Below, in pieces: positions 53,029-62,489 of a DNA stretch of 64,000 nucleotides (position 1 is the first letter of the stretch; every line of letters starts with the position of its first letter). The DNA is from Pontixanthobacter luteolus (GTDB lineage: Bacteria; Pseudomonadota; Alphaproteobacteria; Sphingomonadales; Sphingomonadaceae): the NCBI RefSeq assembly GCF_009828095.1, contig NZ_WTYP01000001.1, positions 186,001-250,000 of the forward strand. Reading direction: 5' to 3'. The notes below the pieces were generated by a model. It did no database searches. It had not been told where the DNA came from and saw only the letters and a program-made list of their open reading frames with translations. A program made the position numbers and the translations under genes.

Positions 53029-53712
53029 ATGACAGAAACCCTGATTTTAGCGGCGATCCTGATCCCGTGCCTGATTGTCGCTATCGTATTCCACGAGGTT
53101 GCTCACGGCTGGACGGCGCTGGCGCTGGGCGATCCCACCGCACGCGATCAGAACCGGCTCAGCCTGAACCCTGTTCGCCATGTCGATCCGGTCGGCACCT
53201 TGCTGGTTCCCGGCTTGCTCGCAATCGTGGGCGGGCCCATCTTTGGCTGGGCGAAACCGGTGCCTGTGCGGCAGGAGCGGCTCGATAATCCGCGCTACGG
53301 TATGATGGCGGTCGCGGCGGCCGGACCTGCGACGAACATATTCCTAGGGCTGATAGGTGCGGTGGTGCTGGGCCTGCTGGCGATTGGTTTGACGGAGCCG
53401 CCAACCGGTGCGCTGGGCTGGGCGATCACGGCGCTCAATTACTTCATTACGATCAATATCTTTCTGGCGCTGTTCAACCTGTTGCCGATCCCGCCATTTG
53501 ACGGCTCGCACATTGTGCAGGGTCTGCTGCCGCGATCACTGGCGGTGCATTATGCCAAATTGCAGCGGGCCGGAATGCTGCTGCTGGTTGGCTTGATTGC
53601 GATCACATGGATATTTCCGGACAGCGGGATCATCGAAAATGTGGTGCTACCGCCCGTCGATTGGATGCGGGAAAAATTCATGGCCATCGCGATCTGGATT
53701 GCTGCTGGCTGA
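53029..53712 (+). CDS. Site-2 protease family (M50) membrane metalloprotease
   Basis: A 227-residue polytopic protein. Zinc ligands are HEVAH at 22-26 and the downstream NLLPIPPFDGSH motif gives the third ligand Asp. About six membrane helices, no PDZ domain, so it belongs to the short YwhC-like group. It could cut membrane-embedded regulators. No target gene is adjacent. Confidence 0.9.
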   Translation: MTETLILAAILIPCLIVAIVFHEVAHGWTALALGDPTARDQNRLSLNPVRHVDPVGTLLVPGLLAIVGGPIFGWAKPVPVRQERLDNPRYGMMAVAAAGPATNIFLGLIGAVVLGLLAIGLTEPPTGALGWAITALNYFITINIFLALFNLLPIPPFDGSHIVQGLLPRSLAVHYAKLQRAGMLLLVGLIAITWIFPDSGIIENVVLPPVDWMREKFMAIAIWIAAG

Positions 53713-53724
53713 CTATCGCCGCAA

Positions 53725-54762
53725 TCAGCGCGCTTCAATGTGGTCGATATAGCGTGAGCGTGGATGTTTCGCGAGTAGGGCAGCCTGCCATGCCTCGCGT
53801 GCATCAGCCTGCACGCAGGCCACGATACACCCGCCGAAACCGCCGCCGGTAAGCCGCGCGCCGTCCGCACCAAGTGCAACGGCATCATCCACAAGAGCAT
53901 CGATTTCGGGCAGGGACATTTCGAAATCATCCCGCATGGAGGCGTGACTGGCGTTCATGAGGCTGCCGAAAAGCGCCGCATCGCCGCTTTCGAGGGCACC
54001 GATTGCCGAAATCACCCGGCGATGTTCGCTAGCGCAGTGGCGTGCCCGCCTTTTCAAGGCTGGATCTACCCCGGACGCCTCGATGTCTGCAGGTTCCAGC
54101 AGGCACAGGGCATCCGTTCCGAAAGCCTCTTTTGCGGCATCGCATTCCTCTTTCCTCGCGGCATAGCGGCCATCGGTGAGCTTGCGAGTGAGGCCTGAAT
54201 GGATCACTACCATGTGGTGCGACGCAGGCAGCGCGACCACGCGGTATTCAAGGTTGCTGGTGTCGAGTGCCATTGCTTCGCCAGGTTTGGCAATCGCAAC
54301 TGCCATCTGGTCCATTATGCCGCAGGGGACCCCCATGTATTCATTTTCCGCCAGCCTTGCCGCGACAGCGATTTCTGCATCGCTGGTTGCGCTTCCGGCC
54401 AGTTCTCGCGCGGCTTTCAGCAATGTCACGATCAACGCTGCGGATGATGACAGGCCTGCGCCTGCCGGAATGGTTGAACGAACCGCGATGTCGGCTCCTG
54501 CGCTAATCAACCCCATCGCTTCCGCTTCGCGCATTGCGCCAACGGCCGGGTCTGACCAGCTTCCATCGGCTTCATCATCAAGGCTGCGCTCCGCCGTTCC
54601 GGAATATCCGCGCGCGGCGATGCTGAGCTTGCGGTCATTTCGCGGCATTACCGTTGCAGTCAGTTCGACCGACAAGGCCGCCGGCAGCACCCAGCCGCCA
54701 TTGTAATCGGTGTGCTCACCGATGAGATTGACCCGTCCGGGGGATGTCACGGCCGCATTCAT
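53725..54762 (-). CDS. galK: Galactokinase
   Basis: A 345-residue GHMP kinase. The galactose-binding motif GRVNLIGEHTDYNGG is at 9-23, the ATP loop PAGAGLSSSAAL near 97-108, and the third motif LTGGGFGGC near 303. It phosphorylates galactose to galactose 1-phosphate. It is the last gene of the minus-strand galactoside operon and starts 1 base after galT. Confidence 0.95.
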   Translation of the reverse strand: MNAAVTSPGRVNLIGEHTDYNGGWVLPAALSVELTATVMPRNDRKLSIAARGYSGTAERSLDDEADGSWSDPAVGAMREAEAMGLISAGADIAVRSTIPAGAGLSSSAALIVTLLKAARELAGSATSDAEIAVAARLAENEYMGVPCGIMDQMAVAIAKPGEAMALDTSNLEYRVVALPASHHMVVIHSGLTRKLTDGRYAARKEECDAAKEAFGTDALCLLEPADIEASGVDPALKRRARHCASEHRRVISAIGALESGDAALFGSLMNASHASMRDDFEMSLPEIDALVDDAVALGADGARLTGGGFGGCIVACVQADAREAWQAALLAKHPRSRYIDHIEAR

Positions 54763-54763
54763 A

Positions 54764-55870
54764 TCAAACGCCTCCCAAGGCCGCGGCTGCCGTTTCCGGC
54801 ATCACATCGACCGTGAACACGCCGGTATGCTGTTCGACCGATGCGAGATATTTCACCCGGTCCGCCGCCCGCAGCAGAGGATAGAACTGCGCTGTGAAAT
54901 GGTAGTTTTCACAGCCGCCAGCCGGTGCCGCGTGCAGCGCGAACATATACGGCGTGGGGCGGCCAAAGAACGCGTCGTATCGGCGGGTTACATCGCCCAG
55001 CAAATGCGCAAACCCGTCCAGTTCGTCAGCGGAGCAGTCCCACGGGCCATCGCGGCGCTGTTCGGGGGCAATCCACACTTCGTAAGGAAAGCGCGCGAAA
55101 CGCGGGCAGAATGCGGCCATCCCGCCCGCTTCAGCCAGACCGTAATCGGGCATGGCCAATGCAATTTCCGCCGACAGATCGTAACCCTGGCTGAAGGCGG
55201 CGATGGCCGATTGCTGGACCAATGGCACCTTGCCGAAACCGTAAATCTGGCCGTGCGGATGATGCAGCGTTGCGCCCACTTCCTCTCCGCGGTTTTCGAA
55301 TGGCAGGACGTAGGCGCACCCTTCGCTGAACAGGTTGCGGTAGCGGTCGATCCATGCCGCGATCAGCAATCTGCGGCGGTCCTGACCGATAGTGTGCAAG
55401 CTGCCTTGCGCTTCGGACGTGTAGATTACGACCTCGCACTTACCTCCGGCGGCGGCGGTTTCGGCGCCATCCATTCGTGCGGGCTGCGAGGCCTGAGGAT
55501 GCAGTCCGGAAAACTTGTTCTCGAACACTGCCAGCTCAAAATCTTCGAACGGGATTTCGGTTGCCGGGCCGCCGGGCAGGGTAGGTGCAAGCGGGTCTGC
55601 GCTGGCCGCAGGTTTGAACGTGCGGTTTTGTCGGTGGGCGGCGTAGATGTTCCATTCACCGCGGAGCGGGTGCCGGCGCAGTTCGCCCCCTGTCGCGATC
55701 GCATCATCCTGTTGATGCATCACGGCGAGAGTGTGCGGTTCGCGGCCGTACAAATAGAGCATTCGCCCGTCGACCTTGCGAAAGCTGCGCCGCATTATGG
55801 GGCCGCCGGGCACATCCGTTTCGACCTGCTCAATATTATCAATGGCGGTCAGGTCCTGCGCTGTGCTCAT
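54764..55870 (-). CDS. galT: Galactose-1-phosphate uridylyltransferase
   Basis: A 368-residue GalT of the HIT superfamily. The nucleophile His is in GATLHHPHGQIYGF, and the N-terminal MRRSFRKVDGRMLYLYGRE and HRQNRTFKP segments are typical. It exchanges UMP between UDP-glucose and galactose 1-phosphate. Its stop precedes galK by 1 base, and its start overlaps the glpD stop by 4 bases. Confidence 0.95.
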   Translation of the reverse strand: MSTAQDLTAIDNIEQVETDVPGGPIMRRSFRKVDGRMLYLYGREPHTLAVMHQQDDAIATGGELRRHPLRGEWNIYAAHRQNRTFKPAASADPLAPTLPGGPATEIPFEDFELAVFENKFSGLHPQASQPARMDGAETAAAGGKCEVVIYTSEAQGSLHTIGQDRRRLLIAAWIDRYRNLFSEGCAYVLPFENRGEEVGATLHHPHGQIYGFGKVPLVQQSAIAAFSQGYDLSAEIALAMPDYGLAEAGGMAAFCPRFARFPYEVWIAPEQRRDGPWDCSADELDGFAHLLGDVTRRYDAFFGRPTPYMFALHAAPAGGCENYHFTAQFYPLLRAADRVKYLASVEQHTGVFTVDVMPETAAAALGGV

Positions 55871-57366
55871 TTCGGGCCTTCGTTGGCAAACCAGTTTGTG
55901 ACCGCCTGGCGCTGGCTATCGTCCATGTGCAAACCCAGCTTGCTTCGCCGCCACAGCACATCGTTGGCGGTGCGCGCATATTCGTGATCGACAAGATAGC
56001 GCACTTCGCGCTCAGTCAGGCCGGCACCGAAATCGGTGCCCATCGCGGCCCAGCTGTCTGCATCGCCGATAAGTTCCGTGACAAGCGTGCCATATGCGCG
56101 GCACAGCCGCAGCAGGGCAGGCGCTGGAACCCATGGGTACGCTTCGCCCATTCGCGCGGCAAAGTTGCCGAAATCACCCTCCGGAATATCGCCGCCCGGC
56201 AAGGGTGCGCCCGCTGTCCATGGCTTCCCCAGATCGAGCCATGGCATCTTGAGCTTCTCCAGCGCGTGTTCGGCCAGTTTGCGATAGGTGGTAATCTTGC
56301 CGCCGAAAATCGACAGGATCGGCGGTGCGTCCTGCGGATCGTCCAATTCAAACACGTAGTCGCGGGTGACGGTGGAATTGTTGCGCGATTTGTCATCGTA
56401 GAGCGGGCGCACTCCCGAATAGCTCCAAACGGCCTGCGAAGGCGTGACATCTACTTTCAGATATTCGTTGATTGCATCGCAGATATACGCTGATTCCTGA
56501 TCAGAAATCTGGATCGTGTTGGCGTCACCCGAAAATGCGACGTCGGTCGTGCCGACAAGCGTGAATTCCTGCTCGTAAGGGATGGCGAAAACGATTCGGT
56601 CGTCGCGGTTCTGGAAGATGTAGCAATGATCCCCTTCATACAGCTTCGGGAATACCAGATGGCTGCCTTTGACCAGCCGCAGGTTCTCGTGCCGTTCGCC
56701 GGGGATGGCCCGGCCCAGAACCTGATCGACCCACGGGCCTGCGGCATTGACCACGGACCTGGCCGTAATCCTCCTGACCGAACCATCTGGGCCTTTTAGA
56801 TCGGCGATCCAAACCTGTCCGCGCCGGTCCAGCGCGGTGCATTCGGTGCGCGTGCAGATTTCCGCGCCGAGTTTCTCGGCATCGAGCGCGTTGAGGACGA
56901 CAAGGCGCGAATCCTCCACCCAACAATCCGAATATTCGAACCCTTTGACGAGACGGTCTTCCAGAATGCCGTCATGCGGCGGGGCGCGCAGGTCTAGCGT
57001 GCGTGTCGGGGGCAGGATTTTGCGGCCACCGATATGGTCGTACATGAACAAGCCGAGCCTGAGCATCCACGATGGTCGCAGACCTTCATCATGCGGCAAT
57101 ACGAAGCGCAGCGGCCAGATGATATGCGGCGCCAGGCCGAGCAGCCGCTCACGCTCTATCAGGCTTTCGCGCACCAGCCGGAATTCATAGTGTTCCAGAT
57201 ATCGCAGACCGCCATGGACCAATTTTGTGCTGGCCGAGGATGTATGGCTGGCGAGATCGTCTTTTTCCGCGAGCAGAACTTTCGCGCCGCGCCCGGCTGC
57301 ATCGCGGGCAATGCCGACACCGTTGATGCCGCCGCCGATTACCAGAAGGTCGTATGGTTCGCTCAA
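55867..57366 (-). CDS. glpD: Glycerol-3-phosphate dehydrogenase (FAD)
   Basis: A 499-residue GlpD. FAD-binding LLVIGGGINGVGIARDAAGRG (N-terminal, split as two parts), SSASTKLVHGGLRYLEHYEF, and the C-terminal DAO-C domain with YLVDHEYARTANDVLWRRSKLG are clear. It oxidises glycerol 3-phosphate to dihydroxyacetone phosphate and passes electrons to quinone at the membrane. It is embedded in a galactose operon, with 4-base overlaps on both sides, which is unusual and suggests the substrate yields glycerol as well as galactose. No glycerol kinase is in the window. Confidence 0.94.
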   Translation of the reverse strand: MSEPYDLLVIGGGINGVGIARDAAGRGAKVLLAEKDDLASHTSSASTKLVHGGLRYLEHYEFRLVRESLIERERLLGLAPHIIWPLRFVLPHDEGLRPSWMLRLGLFMYDHIGGRKILPPTRTLDLRAPPHDGILEDRLVKGFEYSDCWVEDSRLVVLNALDAEKLGAEICTRTECTALDRRGQVWIADLKGPDGSVRRITARSVVNAAGPWVDQVLGRAIPGERHENLRLVKGSHLVFPKLYEGDHCYIFQNRDDRIVFAIPYEQEFTLVGTTDVAFSGDANTIQISDQESAYICDAINEYLKVDVTPSQAVWSYSGVRPLYDDKSRNNSTVTRDYVFELDDPQDAPPILSIFGGKITTYRKLAEHALEKLKMPWLDLGKPWTAGAPLPGGDIPEGDFGNFAARMGEAYPWVPAPALLRLCRAYGTLVTELIGDADSWAAMGTDFGAGLTEREVRYLVDHEYARTANDVLWRRSKLGLHMDDSQRQAVTNWFANEGPK

Positions 57367-59459
57367 GTTTGTGCTTCCAGATGATAAATCAGGCAGGTGT
57401 CAGGCCAGCATTGCGGCAATTGCAGGCCATATTGCATCAGGGCGGATCCCGCAAAGGTGCTTGCAGGTCCGGCAAGTTGTTCCGGCCAGACACATTCCAT
57501 GCGGTAGCACCGGTCGGGGTCCAGCCCGGCAAATTGCACCACCGGCGGATGGGTTGTTGGGTGCTGGTCCAGGACCGCAATCTGGAACAGGGCCTCGCTT
57601 GCGTTTCGCGACACGGCGCCTGCGCCGCTGATGTGCGAGGGCGTTTCAAGGCGGTGATAATCGCCGTCATGGATCAGCGTGCGGTGCTGCTTGTGAACCG
57701 CAATCGCCGCAGCCAGTATTTCGCGGTCGGCCGGGGTTTCCTGATCGAGGTCCAGTTCCATCCCCATGTGGCCGAGCACTGCGGTGCCTGCGCGAAAATG
57801 CATCTCGAACCTTCGGCCGGTGATGTGGCATTTTGCCGGGCCGACATGGTTGCCCAGCATGGACAGAGGCAGGAAATGCGCCGCGCCGCGCATGATGGAA
57901 TACCGCGCGCGAGCATCATTGTTGTCGCTGGTCCATACGCGGTCGGTTCGCCGCAGGATTTCCCAATCGGCGCGCGCCCCGCCGGATGAACAGCTTTCTA
58001 TCTCCAGATTGTCCGGACATTGCGCGCGAATGTCGCCAATAAGGCGGTAGAGTGCATTGGTTTGCCGGTGCACGGCAGCGCGGCCTTGGCTGTCACCGGG
58101 ATGATGAATATCGCGGTTCATGTCCCATTTGATGTAGCCGACACCGTATTCGTTCACGATCGATGTGATCCGTTCTGCCAGATAATTGAACACGTCGCTG
58201 CGGGTCAGATCGAGCGGCAGTTGATGGCGCGATGCGATTGGTTCGGCCCCATCCGCCTGCAACACCCAGTCGGGATGCGCGCGGTATAGGTCGCTGTCCG
58301 GATTCACCATTTCCGGTTCGAACCACAGGCCGAATTCCATGCCCAGTTCGCGGACGCGGTTGGCGATCCGGCCTAGTCCGTCGGGGTACACATCGGCGGA
58401 TACCACCCAATCGCCAAGGCCGGCGCGGTCGCTGCGCCTCGCGCCGAACCATCCATCATCCAGCACAAACCGTTCCGCGCCAATTTCTGCCGCCTGCTGT
58501 GCCAGCGACAGAAGTTTTTCCGGCGAATGATCGAAATACACGGCTTCCCACGTATTGAAATGCACCGGCCTGGGCCGTTTGCGGGCAATGCCGGTCCGGA
58601 TATTGCTGCGGCAATATTCGTGCAGGCGGCGCGTGACATCGCCGTAACCATCCGCTGAAATTGCCGCGAATAAATCGGGGGTGGTGTAATGATCGTTCTG
58701 GCCCAGGATGATTTCGCCGGGCAGCAGCAATTCGCCCATCTGCAGGGAGACCTTGCCATCGGATCCGCTATCGACGCGCAGCCTGTGGTTGCCGCTCCAC
58801 CCAAGATGGAATGCGGCAGCCAGACCGTGGCGCTCTGCGGCTGTGTCTGTGCCCATATAGAGCCCGGGGTAGCAATCATGGCTGGTCCGGCCTGCGCGGT
58901 TTTCGCGCAGGTAGCTTCCGGCGAAGCGAGAGATTGTCTCTGTCTGGAACTCGCCGGCCCAGCGCCCGGTAAAGCCTGTCAGCCGCGTCAGCCGTGGGTC
59001 AAGGGGCAGGCACAGCGCGGCGCACGATTCAATCGCAATTGCCTGCGGGCCGGGGTTTTCAAGCCGAGTGAAAGCGGTCAGCACGCCCGTTTCGGTATCG
59101 ACTACAAAGCTGTGAATGGCGCGAAGCCCGCTGACCGTGTCGCGGGAGATGATGACTTTATGGCTCGGAGAAACGTCTTCGATTTCCTCAACACGGAAAT
59201 CGGCCGCCCATTCTTTTCCGGCACTGTGCAGCAGAATCCCGGGGGAAGGGTGGCCAGTGCCGATCGGGTTCAGCAGGCTGGGCGTAATCGGCACTTCGGG
59301 CCCGCCCGGCGCGTGCGTTCTGGCCGAAAGAGTATGCAATTCGACCGGTGATGAGCCAGCAATTTCTGGCCCCCAGTGAACAATGGAAGGCCGGTCGCCG
59401 ATGCGGGCCGAGAGTATTAGCTGCGTTCCGCCGCCTGTCAGTGTCAGGAATTCGCTCAC
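57363..59459 (-). CDS. Alpha-galactosidase (GH36 family)
   Basis: A 698-residue glycoside hydrolase of family 36. The nucleophile Asp is in GYIKWDMNRD, the acid/base Asp in WTSDNNDARARYSIM, and the SCSSGGARADWEIL loop precedes it. The N-terminal beta-sandwich domain (about 1-290) and C-terminal domain complete the family layout. There is no signal peptide, so it acts in the cytosol on an imported alpha-galactoside. First gene of the operon, overlapping glpD by 4 bases. It hydrolyses alpha-linked galactose; the natural substrate is inferred. Confidence 0.93.
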   Translation of the reverse strand: MSEFLTLTGGGTQLILSARIGDRPSIVHWGPEIAGSSPVELHTLSARTHAPGGPEVPITPSLLNPIGTGHPSPGILLHSAGKEWAADFRVEEIEDVSPSHKVIISRDTVSGLRAIHSFVVDTETGVLTAFTRLENPGPQAIAIESCAALCLPLDPRLTRLTGFTGRWAGEFQTETISRFAGSYLRENRAGRTSHDCYPGLYMGTDTAAERHGLAAAFHLGWSGNHRLRVDSGSDGKVSLQMGELLLPGEIILGQNDHYTTPDLFAAISADGYGDVTRRLHEYCRSNIRTGIARKRPRPVHFNTWEAVYFDHSPEKLLSLAQQAAEIGAERFVLDDGWFGARRSDRAGLGDWVVSADVYPDGLGRIANRVRELGMEFGLWFEPEMVNPDSDLYRAHPDWVLQADGAEPIASRHQLPLDLTRSDVFNYLAERITSIVNEYGVGYIKWDMNRDIHHPGDSQGRAAVHRQTNALYRLIGDIRAQCPDNLEIESCSSGGARADWEILRRTDRVWTSDNNDARARYSIMRGAAHFLPLSMLGNHVGPAKCHITGRRFEMHFRAGTAVLGHMGMELDLDQETPADREILAAAIAVHKQHRTLIHDGDYHRLETPSHISGAGAVSRNASEALFQIAVLDQHPTTHPPVVQFAGLDPDRCYRMECVWPEQLAGPASTFAGSALMQYGLQLPQCWPDTCLIYHLEAQT

Positions 59460-59562
59460 ATCCCGGCACTAGCGGCGAATTTGCGGCTTGAACATTGGTC
59501 TTCGCCAAAAAGCGGGCTAGGCAAGTCACAGAACATAAAAGAGGATTGGGAGAGTTTCCTCA

Positions 59563-61017
59563 ATGAATGTGGTTCAGGTCGGGGTTTTCATCGCCATCAC
59601 CGCGCTAATTGCGCTAGCCACGTGGCTGCATTGCCGGGGCAAAGGCAAAGGCGCTGCGGCGGACGAGAAGGACTACTTTCTCGCCAATGGTGGGCTATCC
59701 TGGTATTTCGTAGCCGGTTCGATCACGCTTACCAACCTGTCGACCGACCAGCTTGTCAGCATGAACGGCAACCAGATGTTGCTGGTGGCCTGGTGGGAAT
59801 TCGCCGCCGTATTCGGCCTGTTCATCCTCGCGTTCGTTTTCCTGCCGATTTACTACAAGAACAATTGCACCACGACGACCGAGCTGCTGCAGAAGAAATA
59901 CGGCGACAAGCACATACGTGCGCTCATCAGCATCCTGTTTCTCGCGGGCAATCTCTTCATCTTCCTCCCGGCGATCCTGTACGGTGGATCACGGTTTTTC
60001 CTGTCGATGCTGGGCATCGATGGGGGGATCGAGAATCTGCTGATCTCCTCGGTTATACTGGCGAGTGTCGGTGCAGCCTATGCAGTGTTCGGTGGGCTGC
60101 GTGCGGTTGCCGTGTCGGACACGTATTCGGGCGTGCTGATCCTTGGCTTGGCATTGCTGGTCGCGTTCCTGGCGATGCAGGCAATCGATTTCGATTTCAG
60201 CGGCATACCGGCCGATCGGCTGACCCTGATCGGGGACAATGATTCCGACATTCCATGGCATACGCTGCTGACCGGAATGATCTTCATCCAGACGTTTTAT
60301 TGGTCTACCAACCAGACGATTACCCAGCGCGCGATGGCCTCGCCAACTATACGAGAGGCACAGAAAGGCGTGATGGCGGCTGCGGCGATCCGGCTGATGA
60401 TCGTGCCGGTAATCGTCGTTGTGCCGGGCATCGTGGCTTACAAAATGTTCGGCGATGTCCCGTCCGATGGCGCGTATGGAATGATCGTTGCCGAGATACT
60501 GCCTGCCTGGATGTCCGGCGCATTTGCAGCCGCGCTGTTTGCGGCGGTGCTGACCACGTTCAATTCCATCCTCAACGCGTCCGCGGCGCTTTACGTGTGC
60601 GATCTGCACGAGGCGTATATCGGCAAGACGATGAAGATCGGGCGGCTGGGAGCAATCGTTTCGGTTGTGATGTCCGTCCTAGCGCTCGCTCTGGTGCCGT
60701 TCTTTGCCAGTCAGGAAAGCCTGATCAACACGGTGCAACAGCTCTACGGCCTGCTATCCATGCCTATCCTGTCGGCATTTATCGTCGGCCTTGCCTTCCG
60801 CAATGTCAGCGCGATGGCGGCGATGATCGGGGTGGTCGCGGGCGTTGTCTTCTACGGTTTCTGGAGCATGGTGTGGGAGCCTGCCCACTACATCCACGGC
60901 ATGGCGGTAACGCTGCTACTGTCGATTGCCGTGTCGTTGGCCGTAAACAAACTGATTTTCGGTCAGAACGCGCAGCTTGCGATTGGTGACGGCGCACCCC
61001 ACCCTGAAGCGGTATGA
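59563..61017 (+). CDS. Sodium/solute symporter (SGLT-like, SSS family)
   Basis: A 484-residue protein with about 13-14 membrane helices of the sodium:solute symporter family. Markers are DYFLANGGLSWYFVAGSITLTNLS (N-terminal, two parts), the GGLRAVAVSDTYSGVLI helix and QTFYWSTNQTITQRAMA. It resembles the SGLT sugar branch, so it probably imports galactose or an alpha-galactoside with sodium. Divergent from the alpha-galactosidase with 103 bases between. The start of truB overlaps its stop by 4 bases. Confidence 0.9.
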   Translation: MNVVQVGVFIAITALIALATWLHCRGKGKGAAADEKDYFLANGGLSWYFVAGSITLTNLSTDQLVSMNGNQMLLVAWWEFAAVFGLFILAFVFLPIYYKNNCTTTTELLQKKYGDKHIRALISILFLAGNLFIFLPAILYGGSRFFLSMLGIDGGIENLLISSVILASVGAAYAVFGGLRAVAVSDTYSGVLILGLALLVAFLAMQAIDFDFSGIPADRLTLIGDNDSDIPWHTLLTGMIFIQTFYWSTNQTITQRAMASPTIREAQKGVMAAAAIRLMIVPVIVVVPGIVAYKMFGDVPSDGAYGMIVAEILPAWMSGAFAAALFAAVLTTFNSILNASAALYVCDLHEAYIGKTMKIGRLGAIVSVVMSVLALALVPFFASQESLINTVQQLYGLLSMPILSAFIVGLAFRNVSAMAAMIGVVAGVVFYGFWSMVWEPAHYIHGMAVTLLLSIAVSLAVNKLIFGQNAQLAIGDGAPHPEAV

Positions 61018-62024
61018 CTGACACCCCCAGGCCCAAACACCCGCTTTCCGGCTGGATCATTCTCGATAAACCGCGCGGGCTAGGGTCCACTCAGGCTGTG
61101 GGCGCGGTGAAGCGCAACTTGCGTGAGGGCGGTTATGCCAAAACCAAGGTTGGACATGGCGGTACGCTGGACCCGCTGGCCGAGGGCGTGCTGCCGATTG
61201 CGCTGGGCGAGGCAACCAAGCTGGCCGGGCGTATGCTCGATGCGAGCAAGATCTACGAATTCACGGTCCAGTTCGGCGAAGAAACCAGCACGCTGGATAG
61301 CGAGGGAGAGGTTGTTCAGACATCTCAAAAGCGCCCGCCAATGGCCGCGATCGAGGCAATTCTCAGCCATTTTACAGGCGACATCGAGCAAGTGCCGCCC
61401 AAATATTCCGCACTGAAAATCGATGGCAAGCGCGCCTACGATCTTGCTCGGGCCGGTGAAGAAGTGGAGATGAAAACCCGCGCGGTAACCATCCACTCGC
61501 TCACGATGGGGTCCGGCTATGAGCCAGGCAGAGGTGTAGTCTCCGCCTTTGCAACAACATCTGGCCGTCCGGACCCGTTCGATCCGGGCGCGCCGCTGGA
61601 ATTGGCCGATGCCGTGACCCTGACTGCCCATGTCAGCAAGGGGACCTATATCCGCAGCCTGGCCCGCGATATTGCCCGCGCCCTTGGAACCGTGGGGCAT
61701 GTGACCTATCTAAGGCGGATCAAGGCCGGGCCGTTCCTTCAGGAACAGGCGATTTCGCTAGACAAACTGAACGAAATCGGTAAGGGCGCGCGACTTGAAG
61801 ACGTAATGCTGCCTTTGGAGGCAGGGCTGGACGACATCCCGGCTCTTACCCTCACGTCCCAACAGGCAGCAGCGGTCCGTCAGGGCCGTGTCTTGGAGGG
61901 GCAGCCCCAAGCAGACGGGCTCTATTGTGCCATGCACCGGGAAATTCCGGTGGCATTGATGGAACTTGTTGGCGGGACGGCGAAAGTCGTCAGGGGTTTC
62001 AATCTTCACGATGTCGCGGAGTAA
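61014..62024 (+). CDS. truB: tRNA pseudouridine(55) synthase
   Basis: A 336-residue TruB. The catalytic Asp is in VGHGGTLDPLAEGVLPIALG, and the GWIILDKPRGLGST start, PPKYSALKIDGKRAYDLAR and GTYIRSLARDI segments are in order. It converts U55 in tRNA to pseudouridine. Its ATG overlaps the sugar symporter stop by 4 bases, so its expression may be tied to that gene. rpsO follows 6 bases later. Confidence 0.95.
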   Translation: MTDTPRPKHPLSGWIILDKPRGLGSTQAVGAVKRNLREGGYAKTKVGHGGTLDPLAEGVLPIALGEATKLAGRMLDASKIYEFTVQFGEETSTLDSEGEVVQTSQKRPPMAAIEAILSHFTGDIEQVPPKYSALKIDGKRAYDLARAGEEVEMKTRAVTIHSLTMGSGYEPGRGVVSAFATTSGRPDPFDPGAPLELADAVTLTAHVSKGTYIRSLARDIARALGTVGHVTYLRRIKAGPFLQEQAISLDKLNEIGKGARLEDVMLPLEAGLDDIPALTLTSQQAAAVRQGRVLEGQPQADGLYCAMHREIPVALMELVGGTAKVVRGFNLHDVAE

Positions 62025-62030
62025 ACGACT

Positions 62031-62300
62031 ATGACGATCAGCGCTAAAGAGAAGCAGGACGTAATCAAGGAATACGCACAGAACGAAGGCGACACCGGTT
62101 CGCCAGAAGTTCAGGTGGCAATCCTTACGACCCGCATTCGGAACCTGACCGATCACTTCAAGGCCAACCACAAGGATAACCATTCCCGTCGCGGCCTGCT
62201 GACGATGGTCAACAAGCGCCGTAGCCTGCTCGCCTATCTCAAGAAGATCGACGTGCAACGCTACAACGACCTGATCCAGAAACTGGGTCTGCGTAAGTAA
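62031..62300 (+). CDS. rpsO: 30S ribosomal protein S15
   Basis: An 89-residue S15. The family blocks [41 protein letters not shown], split here, and [20 protein letters not shown] are present. It binds 16S rRNA early in 30S assembly. It lies between truB and pnp as in most bacteria. Confidence 0.97.
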   Translation: MTISAKEKQDVIKEYAQNEGDTGSPEVQVAILTTRIRNLTDHFKANHKDNHSRRGLLTMVNKRRSLLAYLKKIDVQRYNDLIQKLGLRK

Positions 62301-62309
62301 GAGTTTCGG

Positions 62310-62337
62310 AACGGCTCCCACACGGGAGCCGTTCTTT
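62310..62337 (+). terminator. Rho-independent terminator after rpsO
   Basis: AACGGCTCCC (62310-62319) pairs with GGGAGCCGTT (62324-62333) with a 4-base loop ACAC, followed by CTTTT. Partial read-through into pnp is common in this gene pair. Confidence 0.88.
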
Positions 62338-62489
62338 TATCGGCGCTATCGCCGCAATACAGGGCAACTGTCACAATTCGGTGGCAGAGCCTGAGGAGCC
62401 AGAGCGGTTCCATACCGGCCCGGGCCGGATCTCCCGGAAACAGAAGGCCCCGCACAGCAATGTGGCTGGCGGGTTCATAAGGAAAATAC
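62338..62489 (+). promoter_or_regulatory. pnp leader region with hairpin
   Basis: 152 bases between the rpsO terminator and pnp. It holds the perfect palindrome CCGGCCCGGGCCGG (62415-62428), which can fold as a short hairpin. In E. coli the pnp leader folds into an RNase III-cut stem that allows self-repression, so a similar role is possible here. The ribosome site AAGGAAA is at about 62480. No coding signal. Confidence 0.4.

Noticed and set aside
59490-59520. TTGG-N6-CCAA inverted repeat between alpha-galactosidase and symporter as a LacI-type operator
   Set aside because: Only four bases per arm; no regulator gene is nearby and such matches occur by chance.
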